NCBI GenBank assembly: GCA_030812955.1 | Contig: JAUSTR010000008.1 | Span: 1-64,000 of the forward strand | Length of the DNA: 64,000 nucleotides | Direction of reading: 5' to 3' | From: Bacillus alveayuensis | GTDB lineage: Bacteria; Bacillota; Bacilli; Bacillales; Aeribacillaceae | Shown here: piece after piece, positions 27,053 through 34,665 of the stretch | Layout: each line of letters starts with the position of its first letter | Numbering within the stretch: position 1 is the stretch's first letter | The notes under the pieces: model-generated | Database searches by the model: none | Told to the model about the DNA's origin: nothing | Seen by the model: only the letters and a program-made list of their open reading frames with translations | Translations under genes and position numbers: made by a program

Positions 27053-29189
27053 AGAAAAAACGGTTTATCGGGTTCGGGGCTTTACATGTGCCAACTGTGC
27101 GAAAACGTTCGAAACGAATGTTAAAAATTTACAAGGTGTAAAAGATGCAGAAGTGAACTTTGGGGCTTCGAAAATTACGGTATACGGTGAAGCGTCTATT
27201 CAAGAATTAGAAAAAGCAGGTGCATTTGAAAATTTAAAAATTTATCCAGAAAACGAAAAATTAGAAGAACAAAAGGAGCCTTTTTGGAAAAGATACCGTG
27301 TCACCATCTTATCAGCCATTTTTCTTTTTATAGGATGGGGATGTTCTTTTTTGTTTGGCGATCATTCGCTGCTAACCGTTTTCTCCTTTCTTATTTCCAT
27401 CCTAATAGGCGGATGGGGACTATTTAAAACAGGCTTCAAAAACCTCTTTCATTTGCAGTTTGACATGAAAACATTGATGACCATTGCAATTATTGGAGCA
27501 GCCATTATCGGTGAATGGAAAGAAGGGGCTACCGTTGTGATGCTATTTGCTATTAGCGAAGCGTTGGAGGCATACTCGATGGACCGAGCTAGAAATTCCA
27601 TCAAATCATTAATGGATATTGCTCCAAAAGAAGCGCTTGTTTTCCGGGGAAATAAAGAAAAATCTGTAAAAGTGGAAGATATTCGAGTCGATGATATTTT
27701 GATTGTGAAACCAGGCGAAAAAATTGCCATGGATGGCGTTATCATAAATGGTTCATCATTTGTGAACCAATCAGCCATAACAGGTGAATCAATTCCTGTC
27801 ATGAAAACAGCAGGAGACGAAGTTTTTGCCGGAACGTTAAATGAAGATGGCTTAGTAAAAGTGAAAGTGACTAAAACCGTTGAAGATACGACACTTGCTA
27901 AAATTATTCATTTAGTGGAAGAAGCGCAAGGGGAACGAGCACCGTCACAAGCGTTTATCGACAAGTTTGCCAAATATTACACTCCTGTTATTATGTTGAT
28001 TGCTCTTCTTGTTGCGACAATTCCACCATTACTATTTGATGCTGATTGGAAAACATGGATTTATCAAGGATTAGCAGTTTTAGTGGTCGGTTGTCCATGT
28101 GCTCTTGTCATCTCTACTCCTGTTGCCGTCGTTACGGCCATTGGGAATGCTGCGCGTAATGGTGTTCTCATTAAAGGAGGGATTCATCTTGAGCAGACAG
28201 GAAAACTTCAAGCTATTGCTTTTGATAAAACAGGAACATTAACGAATGGGACACCAGTTGTTACGGATGTGGATTCAGTATCAGAAGCTTTTGAAGATGG
28301 TTTTGCGATTTTGGCTGCCATTGAAAACCAGTCCCATCACCCGTTAGCAAAAGCGGTTGTTCAATATGCTCAAGATCAAAATATTTCTTACTCTCATTTA
28401 GATGTTGCAGATTTAACTTCCATTACTGGAAAAGGGATGAAGGCAACGGTAAATGGAGAAACATACGTAGTTGGCAGCCCAAACTTCATCGAGGAAGAAA
28501 TAGGAGAAAGGCTTCCGAAAACATGGAAACAATCCATAATGGAAAAACAAGCTCATGGAAACACAGTCGTTTTACTAGCTAATAAGAAGAAAGTATTACT
28601 TATTGTAGCCATTTCTGACAAACCGCGCAAAAATAGCCGACATGTCATTGAACAGCTGAATCGTCTTGGAATCAAGAAAATATGGATGTTAACAGGTGAT
28701 AATGAGAATACCGCAAATGCTATTGCCAAACAGATCGGTGTACCTCATGTGAAAGCAGAACTGTTGCCTGAAGGAAAAGTAGAGAATATTAAAAAGCTGC
28801 GAAACAAGTACGAAAAAGTGGCCATGATTGGCGATGGTGTGAACGATGCTCCTGCTTTAGCAGCAGCAACAGTCGGAATTGCGATGGGCGCATCAGGTAC
28901 GGATACAGCACTAGAAACAGCTGATATTGCTTTAATGGGAGATGATTTAAAGAAGATCCCATTTATGATTCGCTTAAGCCGAAAAGCGTTAGCCGTTATT
29001 AAACAAAACGTCGCTTTCTCTATTGGAATTAAATTATTGGCGCTTCTTCTCGTTGTACCTGGATGGTTAACACTGTGGCTAGCCATTTTTGCTGATATGG
29101 GAGCAACACTTCTTGTGACACTTAATGCATTACGTTTGCTTCGAGTAAAAGAAGAGCTTGAAAGATATACCGTTATCTTACCATCTTGA
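27045..29189 (+). CDS. cadA: Cd/Zn/Pb-exporting P1B-type ATPase
   Basis: Exports divalent soft metals. 714 residues: one HMA domain with CANCAKTF, eight membrane helices, phosphatase motif TGES, CPC metal motif ([10 protein letters not shown]), phosphorylation site DKTGTLTNG, nucleotide-binding SHHPLAKA (the HP motif) and [13 protein letters not shown] hinge. GTG start overlapping cadC, with AAGGAG ten bases upstream. Its 3' end runs into an ArsB gene scrap in another frame. Confidence 0.95.
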   Translation: MVKEKTVYRVRGFTCANCAKTFETNVKNLQGVKDAEVNFGASKITVYGEASIQELEKAGAFENLKIYPENEKLEEQKEPFWKRYRVTILSAIFLFIGWGCSFLFGDHSLLTVFSFLISILIGGWGLFKTGFKNLFHLQFDMKTLMTIAIIGAAIIGEWKEGATVVMLFAISEALEAYSMDRARNSIKSLMDIAPKEALVFRGNKEKSVKVEDIRVDDILIVKPGEKIAMDGVIINGSSFVNQSAITGESIPVMKTAGDEVFAGTLNEDGLVKVKVTKTVEDTTLAKIIHLVEEAQGERAPSQAFIDKFAKYYTPVIMLIALLVATIPPLLFDADWKTWIYQGLAVLVVGCPCALVISTPVAVVTAIGNAARNGVLIKGGIHLEQTGKLQAIAFDKTGTLTNGTPVVTDVDSVSEAFEDGFAILAAIENQSHHPLAKAVVQYAQDQNISYSHLDVADLTSITGKGMKATVNGETYVVGSPNFIEEEIGERLPKTWKQSIMEKQAHGNTVVLLANKKKVLLIVAISDKPRKNSRHVIEQLNRLGIKKIWMLTGDNENTANAIAKQIGVPHVKAELLPEGKVENIKKLRNKYEKVAMIGDGVNDAPALAAATVGIAMGASGTDTALETADIALMGDDLKKIPFMIRLSRKALAVIKQNVAFSIGIKLLALLLVVPGWLTLWLAIFADMGATLLVTLNALRLLRVKEELERYTVILPS

Positions 29190-29403
29190 ACATGTTAAAA
29201 AGCCGAAAGATGCGATTAAAGATCACCGAATGTTTCATCTTTCATGGCTTGTTCTAGGTATACTATTAATCGGATATTTTATCGGTGAACAAATCCACAT
29301 CCCCGTGTTGATTATTGCTAGCATCATTGCTTTTTTCTTCTTGCTTATGGCAAGAAGAAGCCCAGTTGTGAATACGAAGCAAGTGTTAAAGGGAAATTGG
29401 TGA
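29185..29403 (+). pseudogene. internal fragment of an ArsB-type arsenite transporter
   Basis: After the cadA end, another frame reads KKPKDAIKDHRMFHLSW, two hydrophobic helices, then FLLMARRSPVVNTKQVLKG before a stop. This matches the middle of ArsB (family pattern LLKKPKDAIKD ... RKSPVVNTK). Both ends of the transporter are missing. With the ArsI scrap at 1.5 kb it points to a lost ars system. Confidence 0.75.
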
Positions 29404-29469
29404 ACGGATCAAGCATTTTGCTGAAACAGGACAATAAATAATGTAAAATGACTGCAAGGAATGATCGCT

Positions 29470-29502
29470 CCTCCATTTCGGATGGAGCCTTTTTCTTTTG
29501 AT
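29470..29502 (+). terminator. intrinsic terminator after cadA
   Basis: CTCCAT / ATGGAG hairpin, loop TTCGG, then CCTTTTTCTTTT. Confidence 0.75.
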
Positions 29503-29523
29503 TGATAAAATGAATATGTCTCT

Positions 29524-29731
29524 CTTTCGTCAAGGCTCTTTTCTAAAAGATTGTTGCTTTACTATACGATAGCTTTTCGACTGTCAGGCAAGCGATACGC
29601 TTGCTATATCACGCTAAAGCGAACCGAACAAAAGTCGACGGTCGGACAAATATAATTTGTCCGACCACGTGCTTTGTTCGGTTCATGGCCAGTCGAAAAG
29701 CAACAAAGTTTACGAAAACAGCCTTCGTCGA
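29524..29731. repeat. MITE-like repeat, copy C (most complete)
   Basis: GGCTCTTTTCTAAAAGATTG at the left (from 29534) and TTTACGAAAACAGCC at the right (to 29723) form imperfect terminal inverted repeats of about 27 bp, including TTGTTGCTTT/AAAGCAACAA. Internal palindromes: GCAAGCG/CGCTTGC, and GGTCGGACAAAT/TTTGTCCGACC. Flanks TTCGTCAA and TTCGTCGA agree in seven of eight bases, a likely 8-bp target duplication. Confidence 0.85.
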
Positions 29732-29774
29732 AATGACACAATAAAATAGAAATATGCTTACGAGGTGAAGATGG

Positions 29775-30158
29775 ATGTATTATATAACAATTGGTATAGG
29801 GGGAATGATTGGTTCTATTTTGCGATATGTGCTTTCAAGACTATTATCGTCAGCGATGTCTCCTTTTCCGATCGGAACATTAGCTGCAAACTTGATTGGA
29901 AGCTTTTTATTAGGCTTGTTCACATCTAGACTTCTAGAGCGGGAAGTGCTTCCTCCATACATTTTATCTGGAATAGGTACTGGACTTATTGGTTCTTTTA
30001 CAACCTTTTCGACCTTTAGTGTAGAAACAGTTCAATTAATCAAGGAAGGTCATTTATTTTTAGCCTTTATTTATATTGTCATTAGTTTTGCTGGTGGACT
30101 TATACTAGCTTATAGCGGATACAAAATAGGAGAAAAAAGTGTGGTGAAAAAAGGATGA
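29775..30158 (+). CDS. crcB: CrcB/Fluc fluoride channel, first subunit
   Basis: 127 residues, four transmembrane helices, with the Fluc signatures GGMIGSILRYVLSR, GTLAANLIGSFLLG and the selectivity segment GSFTTFSTFS. Exports fluoride as a dual-topology channel. Overlaps the second crcB by four bases (ATGA); such adjacent pairs usually make a heterodimer of fixed opposite orientation. ATG seven bases after GAGGTG. Equivalent to yhdU-yhdV of B. subtilis. Confidence 0.92.
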   Translation: MYYITIGIGGMIGSILRYVLSRLLSSAMSPFPIGTLAANLIGSFLLGLFTSRLLEREVLPPYILSGIGTGLIGSFTTFSTFSVETVQLIKEGHLFLAFIYIVISFAGGLILAYSGYKIGEKSVVKKG

Positions 30159-30523
30159 TAATATGGATTGCAATTGGTGGCTTTTTAGGAGCCGTAGCTC
30201 GGTATTCGGTGAATCGATGGATGTTCCAAAAAGTAACTTCCATTTATCCATATGGTACGTTTCTTGTTAATATACTAGGATCTTTTGGGCTCGGAATTAT
30301 CATCGGAATGGAAATAAAAGGACAAATGGCTGCATTAATAGGGGTTGGTTTTTTTGGTGCCTTTACGACGTTTTCCACATTTAAAATGGAAAATATAAAA
30401 TTTTTCGTTCAAAAACAAAAAAAGGCGATGATATTATATTTGCTTACTAGTTATGGATTGGGGATTTTATTTGCATTTTTAGGTATTTTTATTGGCTCAT
30501 CTATTCACCATCATGTTTTTTAG
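30155..30523 (+). CDS. crcB: CrcB/Fluc fluoride channel, second subunit
   Basis: 122 residues, four helices, GGFLGAVARYSVNRW, GTFLVNILGSFGLG and GAFTTFSTFK. Charge distribution differs from its partner, as expected for opposite insertion. No fluoride riboswitch was recognised upstream of the pair; a MITE copy ends 50 bases before it. Confidence 0.92.
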   Translation: MIIWIAIGGFLGAVARYSVNRWMFQKVTSIYPYGTFLVNILGSFGLGIIIGMEIKGQMAALIGVGFFGAFTTFSTFKMENIKFFVQKQKKAMILYLLTSYGLGILFAFLGIFIGSSIHHHVF

Positions 30524-30592
30524 ATGATTAAAATGTGAAGTGTCCAGGCATGAAGATCACAATAAAAGAATACATTAGTGTCAAAAAATAAG

Positions 30593-30658
30593 TGGCGTGT
30601 CGCTTGCTTATGACAGTCGAAAAGCTATAGTTCAGCAGCAATCTTTTAGAAAAGAGCC
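30593..30658. repeat. MITE-like repeat, copy D (right part only)
   Basis: GCGTGTCGCTTGCTTATGAC, then AGTCGAAAAGCTATAG and the right terminus TTTTAGAAAAGAGCC. The left half is missing. Confidence 0.8.
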
Positions 30659-30691
30659 TTTTATTATGATCACCTGTAAGGAGGGGAGCTG

Positions 30692-30802
30692 ATGGGGAGG
30701 GGAAGAATTCGAGTTGAAGAACGAATAATAAAGGAAACTGATGCAGAAATATATGAAGCAACGTTAATTCAACGTGATGAAGATGAAAAAAAAGAAAAAT
30801 AA
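30692..30802 (+). CDS. 36-residue basic/acidic small protein
   Basis: ATG at 30692 preceded by AAGGAGGGG at five bases encodes MGRGRIRVEERIIKETDAEI and 16 further, mainly acidic residues (ending DEDEKKEK). The SD is near perfect and the codon use is normal. An amphipathic strand-turn-helix is likely. No family recognised. Probably a genuine short gene. Confidence 0.55.
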   Translation: MGRGRIRVEERIIKETDAEIYEATLIQRDEDEKKEK

Positions 30803-30855
30803 GCTATTGGTACTAAAAATAACAGAGAATGGGATAACTGTTTTTCATGGATTGT

Positions 30856-30917
30856 AAGGACCCCTTTTTTTGTACCGTAAAAACAGAAAAGAAAAACGGA
30901 CAAATGGGGGAGTCCTT
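30856..30917 (+). other. extended hairpin upstream of moaA
   Basis: AAGGACCCC...TTTGT.ACCGT on the left pairs with ACGG.ACAAAT.GGGGG.AGTCCTT on the right around a 17-base A-rich loop. It lies about 100 bases before moaA, in a region with no gene. Could be a terminator of the small gene or a regulatory leader; there is no T run after it. Confidence 0.5.
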
Positions 30918-31020
30918 ATGCTACTCAGGCAATATTGTTGAAACCGTTTTAATAATTTGGTAGGATAACATTTAAAAAGTTGTTTCTAATTAGAAATCCT
31001 TATAAAGGAATGAGTTATAA

Positions 31021-32040
31021 ATGAAAAAGAACCAAGTATTGGATCAGTTGCACCGCCCTTTGCGCGATTTGCGTATTTCTTTAACCGACCGGTGTAATTT
31101 CCGTTGCACATATTGTATGCCAAAAGAGATATTCGGAGACGATTATCAATTCCTGCCAAAGGATCAATTGTTGTCGTTTGAAGAAATTGTGGAACTCACG
31201 AAAATATTCGTTGAGCTTGGCGTGAAGAAAATTAAGCTAACGGGAGGCGAACCGCTTCTTCGGAAGGATGTTTATAAACTGATTGCCATGCTTTCAAAAA
31301 TTGAAGGTATTCATGATATTGGTTTGACAACAAACGGCGTGTATTTAAAAAAGCATGGCCCAAAATTGTATGAAGCAGGTCTTCGCAGATTGAACATCAG
31401 CCTTGATGCGATCGATGACGATACGTTTTGCCGCTTAAATGGACGAGATGTATCAGCGAAGACGGTTTTAGCAAATATTGATTATGCTGTATCGCTCGGA
31501 TTTTCGGTTAAAGTAAATATGGTTGTACAAAAAGGAGTAAATGATCACCAAATTTTGCCGATGACGGAATACTTTAAAAACAAGGGGATTACATTAAGGT
31601 TTATTGAATTTATGGATGTAGGAAATACGAACGGCTGGAATATGAAAGATGTCTTGACAAAAAAAGATATGTTTAAGATGATCAGCTCTGTTTATTCAAT
31701 TGAACCAATTGATGAAAACTACTTTGGAGAGGTAGCCAAGCGTTACCGCCATCAAGACACAGGTTCAGAAATCGGATTTATCACATCAGTATCAGAACCA
31801 TTTTGTTCAAGCTGTACGAGAGCACGTATTTCATCAGATGGAAAACTATACACTTGTTTATATGCTCATGAAGGATTTAATTTACGGGATTTCATTCGTT
31901 CAGGAAAAAGTCGCGAAGAAATCAAAATGGCTATTGATCGTATTTGGAAAAATCGTAAAGATCAATATTCTGTTGAACGGACAGAAAACAAAGGGATGAT
32001 GAAAAAAAATAAAATTGAAATGTCATATATAGGAGGATAA
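31021..32040 (+). CDS. moaA: GTP 3',8-cyclase (molybdenum cofactor biosynthesis protein A)
   Basis: Radical-SAM enzyme catalysing the first step of molybdopterin synthesis from GTP. 339 residues: N-terminal 4Fe-4S motif [20 protein letters not shown] contact, [11 protein letters not shown]-terminal second cluster with CSSC and LYTC, and the essential terminal Gly-Gly (SYIGG). ATG after AAAGGA. Sits directly ahead of the molybdenum-enzyme cluster, suggesting dedicated cofactor supply. A hairpin with T tail follows. Confidence 0.95.
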   Translation: MKKNQVLDQLHRPLRDLRISLTDRCNFRCTYCMPKEIFGDDYQFLPKDQLLSFEEIVELTKIFVELGVKKIKLTGGEPLLRKDVYKLIAMLSKIEGIHDIGLTTNGVYLKKHGPKLYEAGLRRLNISLDAIDDDTFCRLNGRDVSAKTVLANIDYAVSLGFSVKVNMVVQKGVNDHQILPMTEYFKNKGITLRFIEFMDVGNTNGWNMKDVLTKKDMFKMISSVYSIEPIDENYFGEVAKRYRHQDTGSEIGFITSVSEPFCSSCTRARISSDGKLYTCLYAHEGFNLRDFIRSGKSREEIKMAIDRIWKNRKDQYSVERTENKGMMKKNKIEMSYIGG

Positions 32041-32093
32041 ACAATCGGCATTTGGTGTTTATATCCAGATGCTGATTGTTATTTTTTTCGGAA
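32041..32093 (+). terminator. intrinsic terminator of moaA
   Basis: ACAATC.GGCAT...ATGC.TGATTGT stem with TATTTTTTT tail. Confidence 0.75.
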
Positions 32094-32188
32094 AATTCGA
32101 AAGATAAAAAAATGAAAATGAAATCATAAATTTTCTAAACTATTAAAATGCATTTTTATCTATTATATAAAAACAAGGAGGGTAGCAA

Positions 32189-32941
32189 TTGGCTGATGTA
32201 TTAATTGTTGATAATGATAAATCTGCTAGGAAGGATTTAAAGTCAATCATTGAAGATAGTAAATTCCGCTTTCTTTCCATTTATGAAGCTAGTACAGCTC
32301 AAAGAGGTATGATCCTTTTAAAGCAAAATCGACCGACTATACTCATTGTGGATATCTCCTTGCCAGATATAGACGGTATTAAATTAGGAAGAACAGCGTT
32401 AGAGCTGTATCCAGATTTGCCCGTCATTGTTGTAACTCAGTTAAAAATGTTCGAGTTTGTTCAGGAAGCGATCAACTCAGGTTTTTCAGCGTATTTGTTG
32501 AAACCGCTTTCTAAAAATGAACTATTTGAAACATTTGAGCGGATTTTGCCCCAAGGAATCAATAAAGAAATTAATCAAACGATCAATGGGAAAAGTCATT
32601 TTTCTTCTGACTTAAAAAATCCGATCGAAAGTGCCATTCAGTTTATCCAAATGAATTATGGTTATTCTATTACTCTAAAAGAAGTAGCAGATCAAGTATA
32701 TTTGAGTCCATCTTATTTCAGCCGATTGTTTAAAGAAGAAGTTGGTATGACATTTGTGGAATATTTATCGTTTGTCCGAGTTCAAAAAGCAAAAACGATG
32801 CTGAGAGTTTCTAGTCTTCCGATTGAAATTATCGCCAACAATACTGGTTTTTCAAATGCAAGCTATTTTGCAACCGCTTTTAAAAAATTGGTAGGAAAGA
32901 CACCGAGAGAATATCGGGAACAGTTTCATTTTAAAGAATAG
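32189..32941 (+). CDS. response regulator with AraC-type DNA-binding domain
   Basis: 250 residues: receiver domain (1-118) with acidic pocket D8/D10, phosphoacceptor Asp55 (VDISLPDIDG) and Lys in LLKPLSK; then an AraC/XylS double helix-turn-helix (about 145-248) with SYFSRLFKEEVGMTF and SNASYFATAFKKLVGKTPREY. TTG start after AAGGAGGG. It starts the catabolic block, 11 bases before xdhC. No histidine kinase is encoded nearby, so the signal source is unknown. Likely activator of the downstream operon. Confidence 0.88.
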   Translation: MADVLIVDNDKSARKDLKSIIEDSKFRFLSIYEASTAQRGMILLKQNRPTILIVDISLPDIDGIKLGRTALELYPDLPVIVVTQLKMFEFVQEAINSGFSAYLLKPLSKNELFETFERILPQGINKEINQTINGKSHFSSDLKNPIESAIQFIQMNYGYSITLKEVADQVYLSPSYFSRLFKEEVGMTFVEYLSFVRVQKAKTMLRVSSLPIEIIANNTGFSNASYFATAFKKLVGKTPREYREQFHFKE

Positions 32942-32952
32942 GGGGTGAGGTC

Positions 32953-34041
32953 GTGATTACGATAAAAAAGGAATTGGAACGCTGCAAAAAGGAAGGGATA
33001 TCAGGTGTTATTGGAATCATTATTTCTACAAAAGGATCTACTTACCAAAAGACAGGGGCAAAATGCTTCATATCAGAAGATCGAAAGTTAACGGGTCTTT
33101 TAAGCGGCGGTTGCGTGGAAGCAGATATAATGGAACATGCTGTAAAAGTGCTCGAAACGGGAAAGCCGGCAGTGATCCACTATGATTTTTATGGAGAAGA
33201 GGATATTGTTTGGGGACTTGGCGTTGGCTGTAATGGGAAAATGAACATTTTTTTACAGCCGTATCTACCAAAAAAGCAGCCTGAAAGGGCAGAAATGATT
33301 GATCAATATTTTTTACAATCCCTCCAAAAGCAATTACACGCTGTCACGATCGTGAATGCGAAAGATAAAAATCTTCAAGGGAAGATGTGGATCCTAGACC
33401 CTTTGCAAAGTAATGACGACTCACTCATCACTGTTTCTGAAATTGCTAAAGATTATCAAAATCGGAAGAACAATTTAAAAAATGAAATGGTTTATTTAGG
33501 TGGTGAAAAAGAATTATACGTATACTATGAATCTTTAAGTCCACCACCACAATTAAAGGTTTTTGGCGCTGGTCCTGATGCCATTCCACTTGTCAAAATG
33601 GCAAAAAACTTGAAATGGATTGTGACCGTTCTTGACCATCGTCCTACTTATTGCAACGAAAATAACTTTCCTGATGCTGATTTTATCCATGTTTATCCTA
33701 AAGGGTCTGTTCCTGAGGTTTCGCTTAATGAAAACACATATGTCATCATTATGACACACAATTTTTTACACGATCAAGAAATATTGGAATCGATCATTCA
33801 TTCAAATGCGGCCTACATTGGTCTTTTAGGACCGAGAAAAAGAACTGCACAATTGATTGAAAGCAGCCAAATTCTAAAGTTTAATCCTGATATACAGCAA
33901 ATTCATAGTCCTATCGGTCTTGATATTGGAGCGAAAACACCGGAAGAAATTGCCTTTAGTATTTTGGCTGAAATCATGATGGTGTACAGAGGAGGAACTG
34001 GAAGAAAATTATCAGAACTGGCAGCAATGGCTTATTCCTAA
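32953..34041 (+). CDS. XdhC-family molybdenum hydroxylase maturation factor
   Basis: Binds molybdopterin and supports sulfuration and insertion into xanthine-oxidase-family enzymes. 362 residues: N-terminal XdhC/CoxI domain (STKGSTYQKTGAKC, GLLSGGCVEADI) and C-terminal Rossmann-like domain (LKVFGAGPDAIPL, DHRPTYC, GLLGPRKRT, GLDIGAKTPEEIAFSI). GTG start after GGGGTGAGG. Its presence says the enzyme at 34.7-38.9 kb carries a sulfurated molybdenum centre. Confidence 0.9.
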   Translation: MITIKKELERCKKEGISGVIGIIISTKGSTYQKTGAKCFISEDRKLTGLLSGGCVEADIMEHAVKVLETGKPAVIHYDFYGEEDIVWGLGVGCNGKMNIFLQPYLPKKQPERAEMIDQYFLQSLQKQLHAVTIVNAKDKNLQGKMWILDPLQSNDDSLITVSEIAKDYQNRKNNLKNEMVYLGGEKELYVYYESLSPPPQLKVFGAGPDAIPLVKMAKNLKWIVTVLDHRPTYCNENNFPDADFIHVYPKGSVPEVSLNENTYVIIMTHNFLHDQEILESIIHSNAAYIGLLGPRKRTAQLIESSQILKFNPDIQQIHSPIGLDIGAKTPEEIAFSILAEIMMVYRGGTGRKLSELAAMAYS

Positions 34042-34062
34042 AAAGGAGGTGCCAGTTATAAG

Positions 34063-34665
34063 GTGAGAAAAAACATTTGGGGACTGATATTAGCTTCAGG
34101 TTTTTCAACGCGGATGGGCACACCTAAGCTATTGCTCCCGTTTAATGGTAAAACGATTATTCAGCATGTCATGGATGAAAGTAAAAAATCTCAGTTAAGC
34201 GGTATCGTTGTTGTTATTAATCCTGAAATTGACGAATTAAAAATGGAAGTTTCTAAGGCAGCGGTAAACCGAATAGTTTTGAATAATATTGCCAATCAAG
34301 GCATGTCCACATCGTTAAAAGCAGGGTTGAAAAGTGTACCTGAAACGACTGATGCTGTTGTTGTGCTATTAGGTGATCAGCCGCTTATTGCAGCGGATGA
34401 TATTGATGCTGTCATTCAATGCTATGAAAGGAATGGGAATCCCCTCATCGTTCAAGCAAAATATCGAACGAAAAAAGGTCATCCGGTACTTTTTGATCAC
34501 GCCATGTTTTCTCATCTCTTTAAGGTGAGGGGAGATGAAGGGGCAAGATCAATTATTAAAAATTTCCCTAATAACATTTGTTTTGCTGCGATCGAAAAAC
34601 CATATCCTCATGATATTGATACACCAAAAGATTATGAGAAACTTCTTCGGAAGGAGGTAAGTTAA
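34063..34665 (+). CDS. MocA-like molybdenum cofactor cytidylyltransferase
   Basis: Transfers CMP to molybdopterin to make the dinucleotide cofactor used by bacterial molybdenum hydroxylases. 200 residues of the NTP-transferase fold: LILASGFSTRMGTPKLLLP nucleotide loop, VLLGDQPLI metal-binding region and HDIDTPKDYEKL at the end. GTG start at 34063; the strong SD AAGGAGG is about 15 bases away, further than normal, and no closer alternative exists in frame. B. subtilis PucB is the analogous protein in its xanthine dehydrogenase cluster. Confidence 0.85.
   Translation: MRKNIWGLILASGFSTRMGTPKLLLPFNGKTIIQHVMDESKKSQLSGIVVVINPEIDELKMEVSKAAVNRIVLNNIANQGMSTSLKAGLKSVPETTDAVVVLLGDQPLIAADDIDAVIQCYERNGNPLIVQAKYRTKKGHPVLFDHAMFSHLFKVRGDEGARSIIKNFPNNICFAAIEKPYPHDIDTPKDYEKLLRKEVS

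Noticed and set aside
29404..29774. Fluoride riboswitch upstream of the crcB pair
   Set aside because: None of the conserved crcB-motif blocks was found; the stretch holds a terminator and a MITE copy.
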